From assembly GCA_963576565.1 (NCBI GenBank), contig OY755038.1, positions 67,391,908 to 67,455,907 of the forward strand: 64,000 bases of DNA. The letters run 5' to 3'. This document shows positions 1 to 11,550 of the stretch, in pieces. This DNA comes from Aspidapion aeneum (taxonomy: Eukaryota > Arthropoda > Insecta > Coleoptera > Brentidae). The translations under genes and the position numbers were made by a program. Position 1 is the stretch's first letter; each line of letters begins with the position of its first letter. The notes under the pieces were generated by a model. The model did not search any database. It saw only the letters and a list, made by a program, of their open reading frames with translations, and had not been told where the DNA came from.

Positions 1-2176
1 GCACTTGAGATATCTATATTTTCCATTCAAAAAACTAAAAATCTTGATAAGAATACCGGACTAACTTCTTCACTAACCTATAATTTTCGCAAAGCAGACT
101 TTCAAGACTTATACGGCAAAATTCTAACTTGTGACTGGTCCTTCCTACAAAAGCTCTCTAATATCGAGGATGCCACTGAAGCATTTTACAACTGTATTTA
201 TTCCATTCTTGATTCTTGTGTCCCAAAACGTCCTAAAACCTTTTCTAAAAAGTATCCTTGTTGGTATTCAGCTACCATAATAAAAGATATTCGGAAAAAG
301 TCTATTCTTCATCGCAAGCTTAAGAATAATAATAATGTCGAAACATACCAAGAGTTTAGCAACCTACGACAAAAAATCAAAGAAGATATTGATCTTGCAT
401 ATAAGCAGCATGCACGGACAGCTGAAAACACAATAAAGCAAAATCCTAATACATTCTGGTCCTTTCTTCGTACAAATTCTTTCACCGGCAGCGTTCCCGA
501 ATCCATGTCTTTTAATAATTTACCTTTGACTTCAGATACTCAAATAGCAAACTCATTTGCTGACTTCTTTCAAACTTCCTTTAACCCGATCAACAAAAAT
601 CCTTTGCAATCATCAATCACTGACCAAAACTCGCTGTTTCAGCCCATTTCCATTACGTCATTCAACGAAGAAGAGGTATGCTCTATCCTACGTAAACTGA
701 AGTCAAAATCAACAGCTGGACCAGATCTGATACCCTCCTATATTATTAAAGACTGTGCCTTTGTCTTGTGCAACCCTCTGACGTATTTGTATAACCTTTG
801 CTTGGCCAATAAAAAAATACCTAACATCTGGAAACTCTCTAAAATTAGCCCAATTCACAAAAAAGATAGTAGAGCTGAGGTAGGTAACTACCGACCAATT
901 ACGTTAATAAATAATTTTTTAAAATGCTTTGAAACTCTTATTCACAGTACAATTTATCCTAGTCTTAAATATAGAATATCCTCTGATCAGCATGGCTTCA
1001 CAACAGGTCGATCGACAACAACAAATCTTATAGAAACCACTCAAGAAATTGCAGAAGCTTTAAAGTCTTCCTCTCAAATTGACATAATCTACACGGACCT
1101 ATCAAAAGCTTTCGATAAATTGGATCACTTGCTTTTAGTACAAACACTAAATTACTTTGGTTTCTCCACTGGCCTTATTGAACTCTGAATCTCTTATCAC
1201 TAATCGTAAACAGTTTATTGAAATTCGTGGTATAAAGTCAAAGGAGATTAATGCTTCTTCCGGTGTTCCTCAAGGATCAGTCCTGGGGCCACTTCTGTTT
1301 AATCTGTTTATTGATGGAGTAAGCATATGCCTTAAAACAACGAAACTTAAAAAATATGCTGACGACATAAAATTAGAAGCACGCATTAACTCAATCGAAG
1401 ACTGCCTGAATCTTCAGAAGGACCTAACCTCTCTTAGCATATGGTGTAATGAACATAAACTACTTCTAAACATTGCAAAATGTCAAGTAATGACTTTCAC
1501 CCTAAAAACTAAACCGATCGCTTTTGACTATTCTATAAATGGAAAAGTACTAAATAGACCTGAGTTTGTTCGGGATCTTGGAATTACCTTCGACTCTAAG
1601 CTAACCTTTAATAAGCACCTAGATACTATTACAGCTGAAACCACCAGAACATACGGATTTTTAGTAAGAGTTAGCAGAAACTTTGAAGACCTTGAAACCA
1701 TAAAACTTTTATATTATACTTTTATTAGATCAAGATTAGAATATGCCTCCGTAGTATGGTCTCCACAACTATTTACTCAGAAAGAATCGCTAGAAAAGAT
1801 CCAAAGACGTGTACTTAAGCTTTTGTACTTTAAATCAACCGGTAATTATCCTCCTCAAGGTCACCCCCACACTGACCTTATGCAACTGTTTAATATTCAG
1901 CTACTCGACACACGTAGGCAGTCGGCCTCTCAAACGTTTCTATATAAAATTCTCCATAACCAAATTGATAGCATAAATATTTTAGAGAGAATAAACTTTT
2001 CTATTCCACGGCTAAACTCCAGACAATCACCACTTTTTTATCTTCCTACTCCTCGAGTCAATGCAATGCAATTCTCGCCAATCTATACAATTTGCGACAC
2101 TCATAATAAATATATGCAGGGTATCGATATCTTTAATTGCAGTATATCAGCAGTCAAACAAGTATTTAGACGTTAG
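1..2176 (+). pseudogene. LINE ORF2 reverse transcriptase, partial and frameshifted
   Basis: Would encode the reverse transcriptase that copies LINE RNA at a nicked target. The frame is open from base 1 (no start in the window) to a stop at 1186-1188. Coding then continues in the next frame from about 1190 to 2176, so one small indel near 1180-1200 breaks the gene. Visible RT motifs in order: a KSKSTAGPD block, the NYRPITLINN block, QHGF, a TDLSKAFDKLDH block carrying the first catalytic Asp, GVPQGSVLGP, and KKYADDIKL with the YADD catalytic pair near 1357. A typical LINE C-terminal region with an SRLEYASVVW block follows. The clade (Jockey superfamily or CR1 group) is inferred from these motifs and the tail. 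The copy looks moderately young because only one break is visible. Confidence 0.85.
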
Positions 2177-2314
2177 AGTTCCTACTTTTTATTTAAGATA
2201 TACTGTATACATCTATCTTTTTGTACTTATTTTTCTTATATTATTTATAGTTATTGTAAACATTTTTTTTTTGTAAACTTCCTGCCCTGTAATTGGGTAT
2301 TACCTGTTGGGCAG

Positions 2315-2316
2315 TG

Positions 2317-2395
<79 letters not shown>

Positions 2396-2397
2396 AT
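2315..2397 (+). repeat. (TAAA)n LINE 3' tail
   Basis: About twenty uninterrupted TAAA units directly follow the LINE 3' UTR, whose end contains a TTGGGCAGTGTAAATAAA sequence. Such tetranucleotide tails are made during target-primed reverse transcription. The element at the right window edge ends in the same repeat (60828-60865, minus strand). Confidence 0.9.
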
Positions 2398-4800
2398 ACT
2401 GTTAAGACATCCAATAACTTTTTTTGCTTTTACTATTCTTTTTTCCAATTCTTTACAGTCTGTACCTGTCTTATCAAATGTGACATCCAAGTATACATAC
2501 TCATTGCATGGAGATATTGTTTGTCCATTTTCTAGTACCAACTCACTGGATTCGTTTCCAATACACAAGTACTGTCTCTTGTCCATGTTCACTGTTAATC
2601 CCCACTTTTGGTATTCTTCTGTTAACTTTCTCATCATATACTCCATGTCTTCTTTATCATTAGCCACAATTACTTGGTCGTCAGCAAACTGTAGTGTGTA
2701 TATGGTAAATCGGTCGTTAAGTTGTATTCCCATGCCGTGCACTTTACGTTTCCAGTTTTTTTCAGCTACTTCGATATATATTTTAAAAAGAGTTGGTAGA
2801 TACAACATCCCTGTCTTAAGCCTTTTGTTACCAGGAATTCTTTTGAAAGTCAATTTCCAATTTTAATTTTAGATTTTGACCCTTTGTATAGTTCTTTTAT
2901 CGCTTTTATGTATGTATGATTGATATTAGTTTGCTCTAACACTGTCCATAATTTTTCAACTGGAACGGTATCATATGCTTTTTGTAGGTCCACAAAGGTA
3001 ACATGAGTCTCTATATTTCTGGCGCTCCTTTTCTCAATTACTTGTTTAAGACAAAAAACAATATCACTACAACATCTGCCTGCGCGAAACCCACTTTGCT
3101 CTTCTTCTTTTTGTTCATGAAAATCATTCTCTATTAGATCTCTACGAATCCTACCGTACAATCTACTTAGAGTACTGGTTACTGAAATTCCTCTGTAATT
3201 GTTGCAATCCAATTTGTTTCCTTTTTTATGTATTGAGGATATGAATGCAATTTTCCAGTCATTAGGTACTGGATGTCCGTTTATGCATTGGTTAATAATA
3301 TATGTGAGATTTTCGAGTTGTTTCTCTGATCCATATTTGAGCATTTCAGCATATATTCTCCCAGGTCCGCTAGCTTTTCCGGATTTAAGCTTTTTAATAT
3401 TATTCTTTATCATTTCTTTTTCTCTCCATGTACTTCTATGTCTCTTCTCGGAGAGGCTGCCAGATATTCGGGTCTCGTCTCCTGCAGCAGTCCCTTGTAG
3501 TGTACTCTCCATTGTTCTGGTTTGATTATCTGGATGTTTACTTTTTCTTTGTTGGGTTTTTTACTGTATAAATGAATTTCCATACTTCAGAACTCTGCCT
3601 ACCTCCTAGGTGTGTATTTATGTCGTGGCACTTGCGCTCGAACATTTCATTTTTTTCTGTGTGTATCAAATTTCTTAGCTGTCTTCTGGTTTCCCTGTAG
3701 ATTTCTAGGCTTTTTTTGCTCCTTAGTACTGAGCCATTTCAAGTATGTACGTTTTTTCTCTTTGACCATTTCCTGTATTTTGTCTGTCCACCACATCCTC
3801 CTGTTATTTCTATTATCTTGGTACCCAACAGCTTCGTTGCTTGCTTCCTTCAAGCTTTTTATTATGTTTGTGAGTTCAAATGAGTGATTTGTGTTTATTA
3901 ATTTTTCATCTAATCGGTTCTGATACAATCTTTGAGTACTTTCGATTTCTAGACTTCTAAAGTTGTATTTTTGATTGTCTTCGATGCTTTCTAGGTTTTA
4001 ATTTTCTCTAATACTTTCGTCCTTATTTGTTTTTCATAAAGGGAATAATATTTTTGCTTTGACCAGATGGTGGTCAGATCCACAGGTAACACCACGAAGT
4101 GCTCGCATATCATACCACTTTAATTGCGAGTGTTGTCCACCTATAGCATAATCAATGACTGATTTAAGATTTCTTGTTGGCTAAATCCAGGTATATCGAT
4201 GAATATCCTTATGTTTAAAAAAACCATTATTTATTTTTAGGTTGTGAGTTTCACACAATTGCATCAGTCTTAAGCCACTATCATTTGTTACTTCCTCTCC
4301 AAATGGTCCTATCACTTTGCTCTGGGTTTGCCTACCAGTTCGGCTATTAAAATCGCCAAGCATAATTATTTCTTTGGTATTACCGATTTTTGTGATAGTC
4401 TCATCAAGTTGATCAAAGAACATTTGTTTTGTAGCTACTCTTTCGTCATCTGATGGTGCTCAGATTGCTATTATGCTTATATTATGTCCAAGCATCTTCA
4501 TGTTCACTCGAAGTATGTTTTCACTAATGCAATCGTAGTCTGTAATTTTATTCTTTAGATTTTTCTTTATTAACAAGGATACCCCTCTGGCTGCTCTTCT
4601 TTCTTTTGGGACTCCAGTGAATATATGGACAAAATTACCGACACTATTCGTACCTGTTCCTTTCTTTTTTTGTCTCAGTGAGTGCAATAACATCGGTTTT
4701 GCAATTCTGCACTTCGGTTGCACTAATGTCCAACTTTTGATTCAGTCCCTGTACGTTCCATGTAGCTTTATCCATAGTCCTTTGTCTTTGCTTTTTTCGT
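2398..4800 (-). pseudogene. RTE-like endonuclease/reverse transcriptase, many frameshifts
   Basis: Fragments in several frames read in order on the minus strand. The endonuclease start is near 4775 (a MDKATWNVQGLNQKLD-like stretch), followed by 4723-4460 and 4423-4181 with the IIMLGDFNSRTG motif. The linker is at 3928-3647. The RT at 3512-2850 has KLKSGKASGPG, NYRGISVTS, EEQSGFRAGR and FVDLQKAYDTVP. The last piece, 2853-2398, carries LQFADDQVIVAND with the catalytic Asp pair. Endonuclease followed by RT with NYRGI, QSGFR and FADD blocks is typical of the RTE clade. Frameshifts near 4440, 4000, 3600 and 2850 make it non-functional. The 3' end (about 120 codons in copy B) is displaced out of the window. 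Confidence 0.8.
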
Positions 4801-5230
4801 CTTCGAGAGTTTCCATCCATTGCTTCGAGGCTTTGTTTAGGCTTTTTGGTAACTGCTTTGTTTTACAAGTATTAGAGAACCAGGTTTTACTCCTCTAGCC
4901 TTTGACGAGCCAACGCCATACTGTAAGGCAACAGCTGTAGTCTTGTATACTATCCCTAAAATTAAGGGTTGCCACCTACGCTATGATCACCGTACCGAGG
5001 TCCATTCTGTCCGCCTTTCATATCGATGTGGTCTTCTCCCGTAACCCTGGGAAAGGGACCCTATACAGGTGCTAACTCTCCGGGTCAGTGAGTACCTGGA
5101 ATCTACGGAGGGCAGGGGTCGATTCATTTCCCCTGATGGACATCTGACGAGACCTACCCGTTCCCAGTAACACTATTAATTCTATTTTTTTCTCAAAGGA
5201 CGCCAGGGGCGCCAAGCGCAGAAGGGCCCC
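2398..5230 (-). mobile_element. RTE-like LINE, copy A, split by another LINE
   Basis: Minus-strand non-LTR element with a GC-richer 5' leader (about 4850-5230), an AP-type endonuclease (about 4800-4050), a linker and a reverse transcriptase (about 3512-2400). Copy B (20006-22033) shares the linker, RT and C-terminal parts almost base for base. Copy A stops at 2398, inside a codon run that continues in copy B, because the LINE at 1-2397 is inserted there. The exact 5' end is uncertain. Confidence 0.8.
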
Positions 5231-5249
5231 CTATACGACACGCCACTGC

Positions 5250-5545
5250 TTATATATTAGATCATAAGTATACTATAACTATAGTAGTGTAAGATCATTT
5301 ATTTTTTGTCGCTCTTTCTGTCTGTCTGTAACGACCAACGCGCATAACTCAAAAACTACTTATCCGATTAAATGAAATTTGGTACCTAGGTTGGGTGTTG
5401 GCTCTAGATGGTTCCGTTTAAAAATAAATAGAATCCATCGGACATAAGCAGAAAAAAAAGGTGGGTAGATTTCAAAAATCAGAGTTCTGTTAAAAATGTT
5501 ACTTGGGTGGATTATATTTATGGTAGCTGTGCATGAAGATAAAAA
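5250..5545 (+). repeat. Partial copy of the (CTGT)n hairpin-ended family
   Basis: Begins with a terminal hairpin-like sequence (TACTATAACTATAGTAGTGT), then a short TCTGTCTGTCTGT run and the family core TAACGACCAACGCGCATAAC, followed by the first part of the GGTGGGTAGATTTCAAAAAT unit. The similarity fades near 5545, so the right half is lost or diverged. The fuller copies are at 6815-7545 and 26676-27385. Confidence 0.7.
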
Positions 5546-6814
5546 AATATAGTTTGTTTTGTTTAGTGGCGTCACACTAGAGAGGGGGGGGGATCTCCAA
5601 TCAAACGCGTCCCCGGGTTGCGGATAGGGGGTTATTTTTTCCGACCAAAATGCATAAAAATTACATCCCAATGAGCATTTTTGTCTTTATAGTACCTTCC
5701 TCAATACTACACCACCTTTTAAACCAAATTTAAAATTAATTATTTGGTGTTGGTGAAATCTTTAAAAACTCTATAAACCAAATTAGTGCGTTAAAAAAAG
5801 TTGTAATAACTTTTTGCCATTACCAATTTATATAAATTGTAGTTTTCTAACAATGGCTATAAAACATCATAAATGCCTTATAAAACTTATTTTTATTCCA
5901 TGCATTTTTATTACGAATTGATGTAACAGGTTTAACATGATTACCATATAAAAAAAATTAAAATAAAATTAGTCCTTGTGTTTTTTTACCAATTTTATAT
6001 CTTGAATTTTTTGTCTAAAACAAACCTAATTTTATAAGTCGTTTTACCGTGTGACCTGCCTTGAAAATCACCTGCGAAGACTTATTCGCTGACTAATTTT
6101 CAAAAATAAAAAAAAATAATGGGCCACAAAGATATTAAGGAAAAAAGAATAATAATTCATTTTTAAAATGATTCTTTGAAAAATTGCTCACTAAAATTTT
6201 GATCTGGTATAATATTAATTTAGTTGTTGGCTTTACTCTTAATCTTAAAACAATATTTTAATTAAGAAAACATATATAAAATGCCAAAATAAAGCAATTT
6301 TTCTTTAGGTCAATGCCCTTTCTACGGCGCCGCGGCGTTTTAATGAACCATGATGGCGGATATGTTTTTCGTCTTAAATCACCATCTGAACAACTATAAA
6401 ACTTCTGTTGACCGCCGATATATTTATGGCAGGGCCTGGTCACTCGAGCTTCACTTACCAGTCGATGGCGGCGCCACCGTAGACCCCCGCTCATTCTCAC
6501 CCAACCCGCTACAGCCGATGTTTTCGGTAGAAACCAGCTGATCGGTCTCGAATTTTCTGGAATTCCATTTTTTCGTTTTTTACTGCAATTTTTACGACTT
6601 TTACCAACATATTTGGTATTTAGGAAACCAAATTTTACCGGCCAGCCAAAAATTCAATAATTTGTTAATAATCTCAAGTAAGTATATAACATAACCTATT
6701 AAATAAATTTGCATGGTTTATTTTAACAAAAAGCCCAATTTCATCGGCGTGGCCAGCCTGAAGGGGGCTGCGGCCTACGTCTATGCTTTCTGTGATACAC
6801 ATATATTGTATCTG
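5546..6814. other. Anonymous AT-rich DNA with a GC-richer island
   Basis: No gene or known element is recognised. A poly-G run lies near 5583-5592. About 6325-6545 is clearly richer in G and C than its flanks and contains GGCGCCGCGGCG, TGGCGGCGCCACCG and similar CpG-containing runs. The short open frames there have no recognisable protein features. Confidence 0.5.
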
Positions 6815-7545
6815 TATTTTAGCTCACACTACTACTATACTATAGTAGTGTGAGCTATGGTGATCCTAATTTTTTCGAGAAAAAAAAAGTTGCTCCGATT
6901 TCAAAAAATTTTATATATCTTTGCGTTTCAGATGATTTTGAAACTTTTTTGTTGCGCCGTCTGTCTGTCTGTCTGTCTGTCTGTATGTCTGTCTGTCTGT
7001 CTGTGTGTCTGTCTGTAACGACCAACGCGCATAACTCAAAAACCGCTTCTCCGATTTTAATAAAATTTGGAACCTAGGCTGGGTTTTGAGTCGAGATGGT
7101 CCCATTTAAAAATGAACAAAATCCACCGAACACAAGGCAAATAAAAGGGTGGGGGAAGATTTCAAAAATTAGAGTTTATGTAAAAATATGGCGTGTGTGA
7201 TATCAAACGAAAGGTAATTGAGTGTGGAGTTAAACAAAATACATTTTGGTTTATTTAAAAAAAGGGTGGGGGTAAATTAAAAAAATTAGAGTTTTAAGTG
7301 GAAATATGGCGTTTGTGATATTAAACGAAAGGTAATTGAGTCTGGAGTTAAACAAAATACATTTTAGTTTTAAAAAAAAGGTGGGGGTAAATTTCAAAAA
7401 TTAGAGTTTAAGTCAAAACATAGCTTGTGTGGTATAAAACGAAAGGTAATTAAATCCGGAATTGAATAAAATATATTTCAGTTTTTACTAATATTAGCTC
7501 ACACGTACACTATAACTATAGTACCTAGTGTGGGCTTAAGTGCCC
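6815..7545 (+). repeat. (CTGT)n hairpin-ended repeat family, fullest copy
   Basis: Left end: AGCTCACACTA ... TAGTGTGAGCT, an 11-bp inverted repeat around 6823-6855. Then a (TCTG)n microsatellite at about 6960-7015, the core TAACGACCAACGCGCATAAC, and three imperfect tandem units of about 115 bp (about 7145-7490). Each unit carries AAGGGTGGGGGTAAATTTC-like and TCAAACGAAAGGTAATTGAG-like sequence. Right end: a second hairpin (AGCTCACACGTAC ... GTGTGGGCT) followed by GTGCCCATAAATTGGCAGAG. The same right-hand end occurs at about 27330-27395 and, without the element, at about 9110-9145. There is no coding capacity; probably a non-autonomous DNA element or composite satellite. The class is not determined. 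Confidence 0.7.
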
Positions 7546-10150
7546 ATAAATTGGCAGAGTATTTTTAATAGTAGTGATCCAGGGGACCCCTGCAATACAT
7601 AAGGGCAGCCTGAGTTCCAACAGAGGGGGCCAGGCCCCCCTTAGCTACGCTGATGTCTATCTTCTGATTGTGGGTTATAAATTTCAAACCTTGGGCTGGG
7701 TTCGGTTTGCTTATCTAGCACTTTTGGTAAATAGGAATTATAACATTCCGAAGAAAGAATATTGTTTGTATATTACAATTTTATATTGTTTCAGGTAATG
7801 TTTTTCCAGCTGCTCGAAAGGAGACATGACTGACATGCACATAGAGTGGGGCTCGTGTTCACAATTCACATTTTCAAAAACGAGAACAATTATAACAGCG
7901 GGATAGATCATTTAGGGTAATTTGGTGTGTATGCTAAGGTAGGTAACTGATCAAGAGAGCAGCACTCACTACGTGACCTAGGATATTCTACCTGGGCAAA
8001 TATGGTGTACTAAAATTAGCAACCGAACCACCTCTGGACAAAAGTGTTACATAAAATATGATATATTGTGACTGAGCTAGCCCCCTAATATATGTAAGGA
8101 ACTCACATGTTTATTATTAAGAGAGATTAATTATAATACTGGTATTACATATTTAGTGTGTTGAATTATACAATAAAAAATTAATTAATTTTCTTTTAAT
8201 AAAGTTTTAAATAAGTTATTTATAATAAATACCTACCCACATACATAATGTAGTTTTATTTTCTGAATTTACTGCCAAAATATTTGCAATGTTTCATTTT
8301 TGATATGAAACAACGCAAACATTTTGGTGCAATCAAAATTAAATTTTTAAAATTGGCGGCTGCCGCCGCCGCGCCAGCTGGGCGATTACAGCGCCGCGCT
8401 CGATAGGTCAGGAACTAAAAAAAGAGGCATAGAATGAGTGTCCCATCTTTTTTTATACTTATTTACCTAATCTGTGATTTATGGACTAATTATAAATACA
8501 AATCTTTTTTAAATTGAACCATGTTATTTATTTCTTCAAGAAGAAAAACTTGTTTATGTTCGCTCTTGCTTAAAATTAAAAATGACAAATCTAGAATCTT
8601 GATGTTTTCGGCATTTTCTCAAAATCACATTTTCTAAAATTATTACATAAAAGCATTTATAAAAGGCCCTAAATTACCTAGGTACCAATTCAATTTTGAT
8701 ATTTTTAATGAATAATTTTTCTATAGTGGTTCTCTTGTACAGTTTTTAGTAAAGTCATGAAGGTTTTATAAGAAAGTGGATTAAGTATGTCAAACACCAA
8801 TTTATAAAACTTTTGTCTCTTGATCCCTAAATTTTTAAACACCACATTATAAAACTTGTAAAGCAAAGTTCTGGTAGTTTTATAATATTATTAAAGGTAA
8901 TTTAACAAACACCAATTTTATAAAAATTTAAGTTTTGTCCGGTTAGAATTTTCAACAAAACAACAACAAACAACAAACAACTATAAATACAATAATCTTG
9001 CCTTTCTATATACCACAAACCCATAATGAAACCTTCTATGTACAATTTATACAAATTTCTGTCATCATAAGTTTTAGAAAATGTTTATTGGGATTAAACA
9101 TTAATCGTGTAAGCTTAGGTCGCCATAAATCGGCAGAGTATTTACATTGAAGTTTAAAATATAATTTGTTTCCTTGTTCAGTAGCACCCTAATGTTTTGT
9201 GCAAAATACTCTTTAATAGCTTTTTAGCACACTTTTTAAAAAGTTTTATTATATTAAAATATAATAAACTCAAAGCCAGAGAAGGCCGCCTCAAATTTTC
9301 ATAAACGCCAGATGTGATCGCGAATCGACTCATGACGATGGTTGTATTTTAAACTCCACCAGAGAAGGCAAGTGAATATTTCGCTTAGTTATAATATCCG
9401 GGGTGATCAAGTCAAGCGCTGATTTGAGGGGGGTAACATGGTAATTACCCCCCTTGAAAAAATATGCAGATTATGCTAATAGTCAATGGAAAAACAGGAG
9501 AATTACCCCCTACAAAAAAAATTATATTACATATAATTTTTCGTCCTCCCCCCCTACATGATTCACATGTCAGCAGCATCCTTTCGGTGGTGCAAACTTT
9601 GCATAAAAGCAAGGCAAAAAGTGCTTAATAAGACGGGTGCGATAATGCTTTCTGAGGGAGCTACGCTTCTTTGAATAGGACACCTTAAAGACGAAAACGA
9701 CCGAGTATACATCGTAATCTAATCTAAGATTAGCAACTTGCCGTGATGCCTATAATAATAATTTTGATATTTTTTTCTAAATTTTTTAATAAAATATTAG
9801 TAAATGTATGTTTTTTCTCTATAGTATGCATAGTAATTTTCATCAATAAACATAATAATGAGAAAATGATCAAAGTCGATTTTCTCGTAAATGGTACGCT
9901 CTATCGAATTGAATTATAAATACTTTTTTACGAAGAAAACTCTAGAATTTTATAAATTCCGAACAAAATTGCATTAACCTAAAAAGTAAAAGAAATAGAG
10001 ATGTTTTAAATAGGTTTTGCCCTTACCATCCCCCGCATTGAATAAAATTTTAAAAATACACCAATTTTTAACTTTTAATTATAAAGTGTTTTTTTACCTG
10101 ACAGATATTAGTAGGAACTTTTTGCCAACGGCGGTTCTTGAACAAAAGTC
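7546..10150. other. Anonymous AT-rich intergenic or intronic DNA
   Basis: No gene recognised. Small items: a GC-rich block with GGCGGCTGCCGCCGCCGCGCC at about 8354-8400; a solo end of the (CTGT)n family at about 9110-9145; a C-rich stretch near 9540-9560. Short open frames here are not supported by composition or motifs. Confidence 0.5.
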
Positions 10151-10154
10151 TAAA

Positions 10155-10244
10155 ACCCGGTTTCCACCTACGACTTTTTCGTGCGTGCCCGCGCACGCGT
10201 CACATGACTGTCACCCACGAGAAAGTCGTAGGTGGGAACCGGGT
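10155..10244. repeat. Short inverted repeat (hairpin or MITE-like)
   Basis: Left arm 10155-10183 starts ACCCGGTTTCCACCTACG. Right arm 10216-10244 is its reverse complement at 27 of 29 positions. The 32-bp loop is GC-rich (GCGTGCCCGCGCACGCG) and itself partly palindromic. It may be an entire tiny MITE or the fused ends of a larger element. No target duplication was recognised. Confidence 0.7.
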
Positions 10245-11550
10245 GTCATTCTAATTAATATTCGCAAAGGAAAACACGCTACATAGAAGAGAACGCACGC
10301 GGAGTAAAGCGCCTACTACAAAAGCACAAAAAGAAAAAAGCTCACATATTAAAACAGCGCACAGAAACATCAAACACAAAAAAGTTTTGACTTATGGAGA
10401 AATCATAATGAAATAAATGTAATTTTGTAGATTTAGAATGGTACCTACTGTTATAGGTTACTTGATCATCTTAATTTTATTCACAAAAATAGAGTAGTAT
10501 ACAAGGTACCACTCAGGGGGTAACTTTCTCGAGATACAAAGCATCAAAGTTTTAGATTTTTACACTTTTTTGGTAATAACTTTTTTAAAAGTCAGGTATT
10601 TTAAGACGAGCAATAGGTGAAGATAAAATAATAAAAACAAATATGCAGTAATTTAAAAAAGGTCTAAAAACTGGGTAATTAGAATTTAGATTTTTATTTT
10701 TTAGTTTTTCAAATGTGATGATACAAATTAAGAAAATAAACATACATAGAACTTTATGAAAACTGTAATCAAAGAAATTAAATGATACGACCTCCACGAA
10801 CAAGTCGCACTTAGCAACTTCAGTGGCAGTATTATTTATTTTCCAAGATTCTTGTAGACAGAAAATAATTAATGACTGTATCACATTTATGTAAAAATAC
10901 TTATTTTGGGAAATAAATATTTATTTATTATTATTATTTTTTTTCAGGAAAAACTATTTTTTGGGTATAGACATGTATAATGCCATATTAAACGTAAGGT
11001 TTTTCTCGTCAAGTTAAAATTTTAATTAATAATTCAAATAAAACAATTTTGGATCACAATTTTCATTTGATTGTGAATTTATTTTTCTTAAACCGATTTT
11101 CCCCACTCCTCTAACTCTATGAAATCCTAAATCCTTAAAACAGATGAGTGCTGATCGACCCCCATGTTATATAGACTTTTTTTTATCGTAAATAACCTCT
11201 TTTGTTAGCTGCAGCACTTGGCTCCTAAAAATAAATATGGCTCCTAAATATAAAAGAGTAAAATATGCGAGAATAACATTTTTTTTTATTGGAATTCATA
11301 ACAACTTTAAAAATTATCAAAATATTTAAATTTTTTATTATTTGTGAACTATTTTAATTGTTTTGAGAATTTTTGTAATTAGAAATAAATTTACTTTTAT
11401 TTACTACAAGAGAAAAAATGGGCTATTAGACTAGTAATATTGGTAAATCGTAGGCCGAGAGTAAGATATTTTTTCTTACCCCAAGGTCGTAAGTAATATT
11501 CACAACGGCACATAAAATAAAAAAATGATACGTATACTTGATTAAACGTA
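10245..11550. other. Anonymous AT-rich DNA
   Basis: No recognisable gene, RNA or transposon end. The open frames at 10585-10884 and 11397-11597 (minus) show no domain or compositional support. Confidence 0.5.

Larger units (their letters stand above)
1..2397 (+). mobile_element. Jockey/CR1-like LINE, 5' end outside window
   Basis: A non-LTR retrotransposon whose 5' part (endonuclease and anything before it) lies left of the window. It comprises the ORF2 linker and reverse transcriptase, a short 3' UTR and a (TAAA)n tail at about 2315-2397. The tail abuts RTE-like sequence at 2398. The second RTE copy is continuous across the same point (about 20400), so this LINE inserted into the RTE element. 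The rest of the interrupted RTE 3' end should lie left of the window. Confidence 0.85.

Noticed and set aside
6957..7018. Regular TCTG repeats resembling a CRISPR array
   Set aside because: Simple tetranucleotide microsatellite without spacers, in a eukaryotic repeat.
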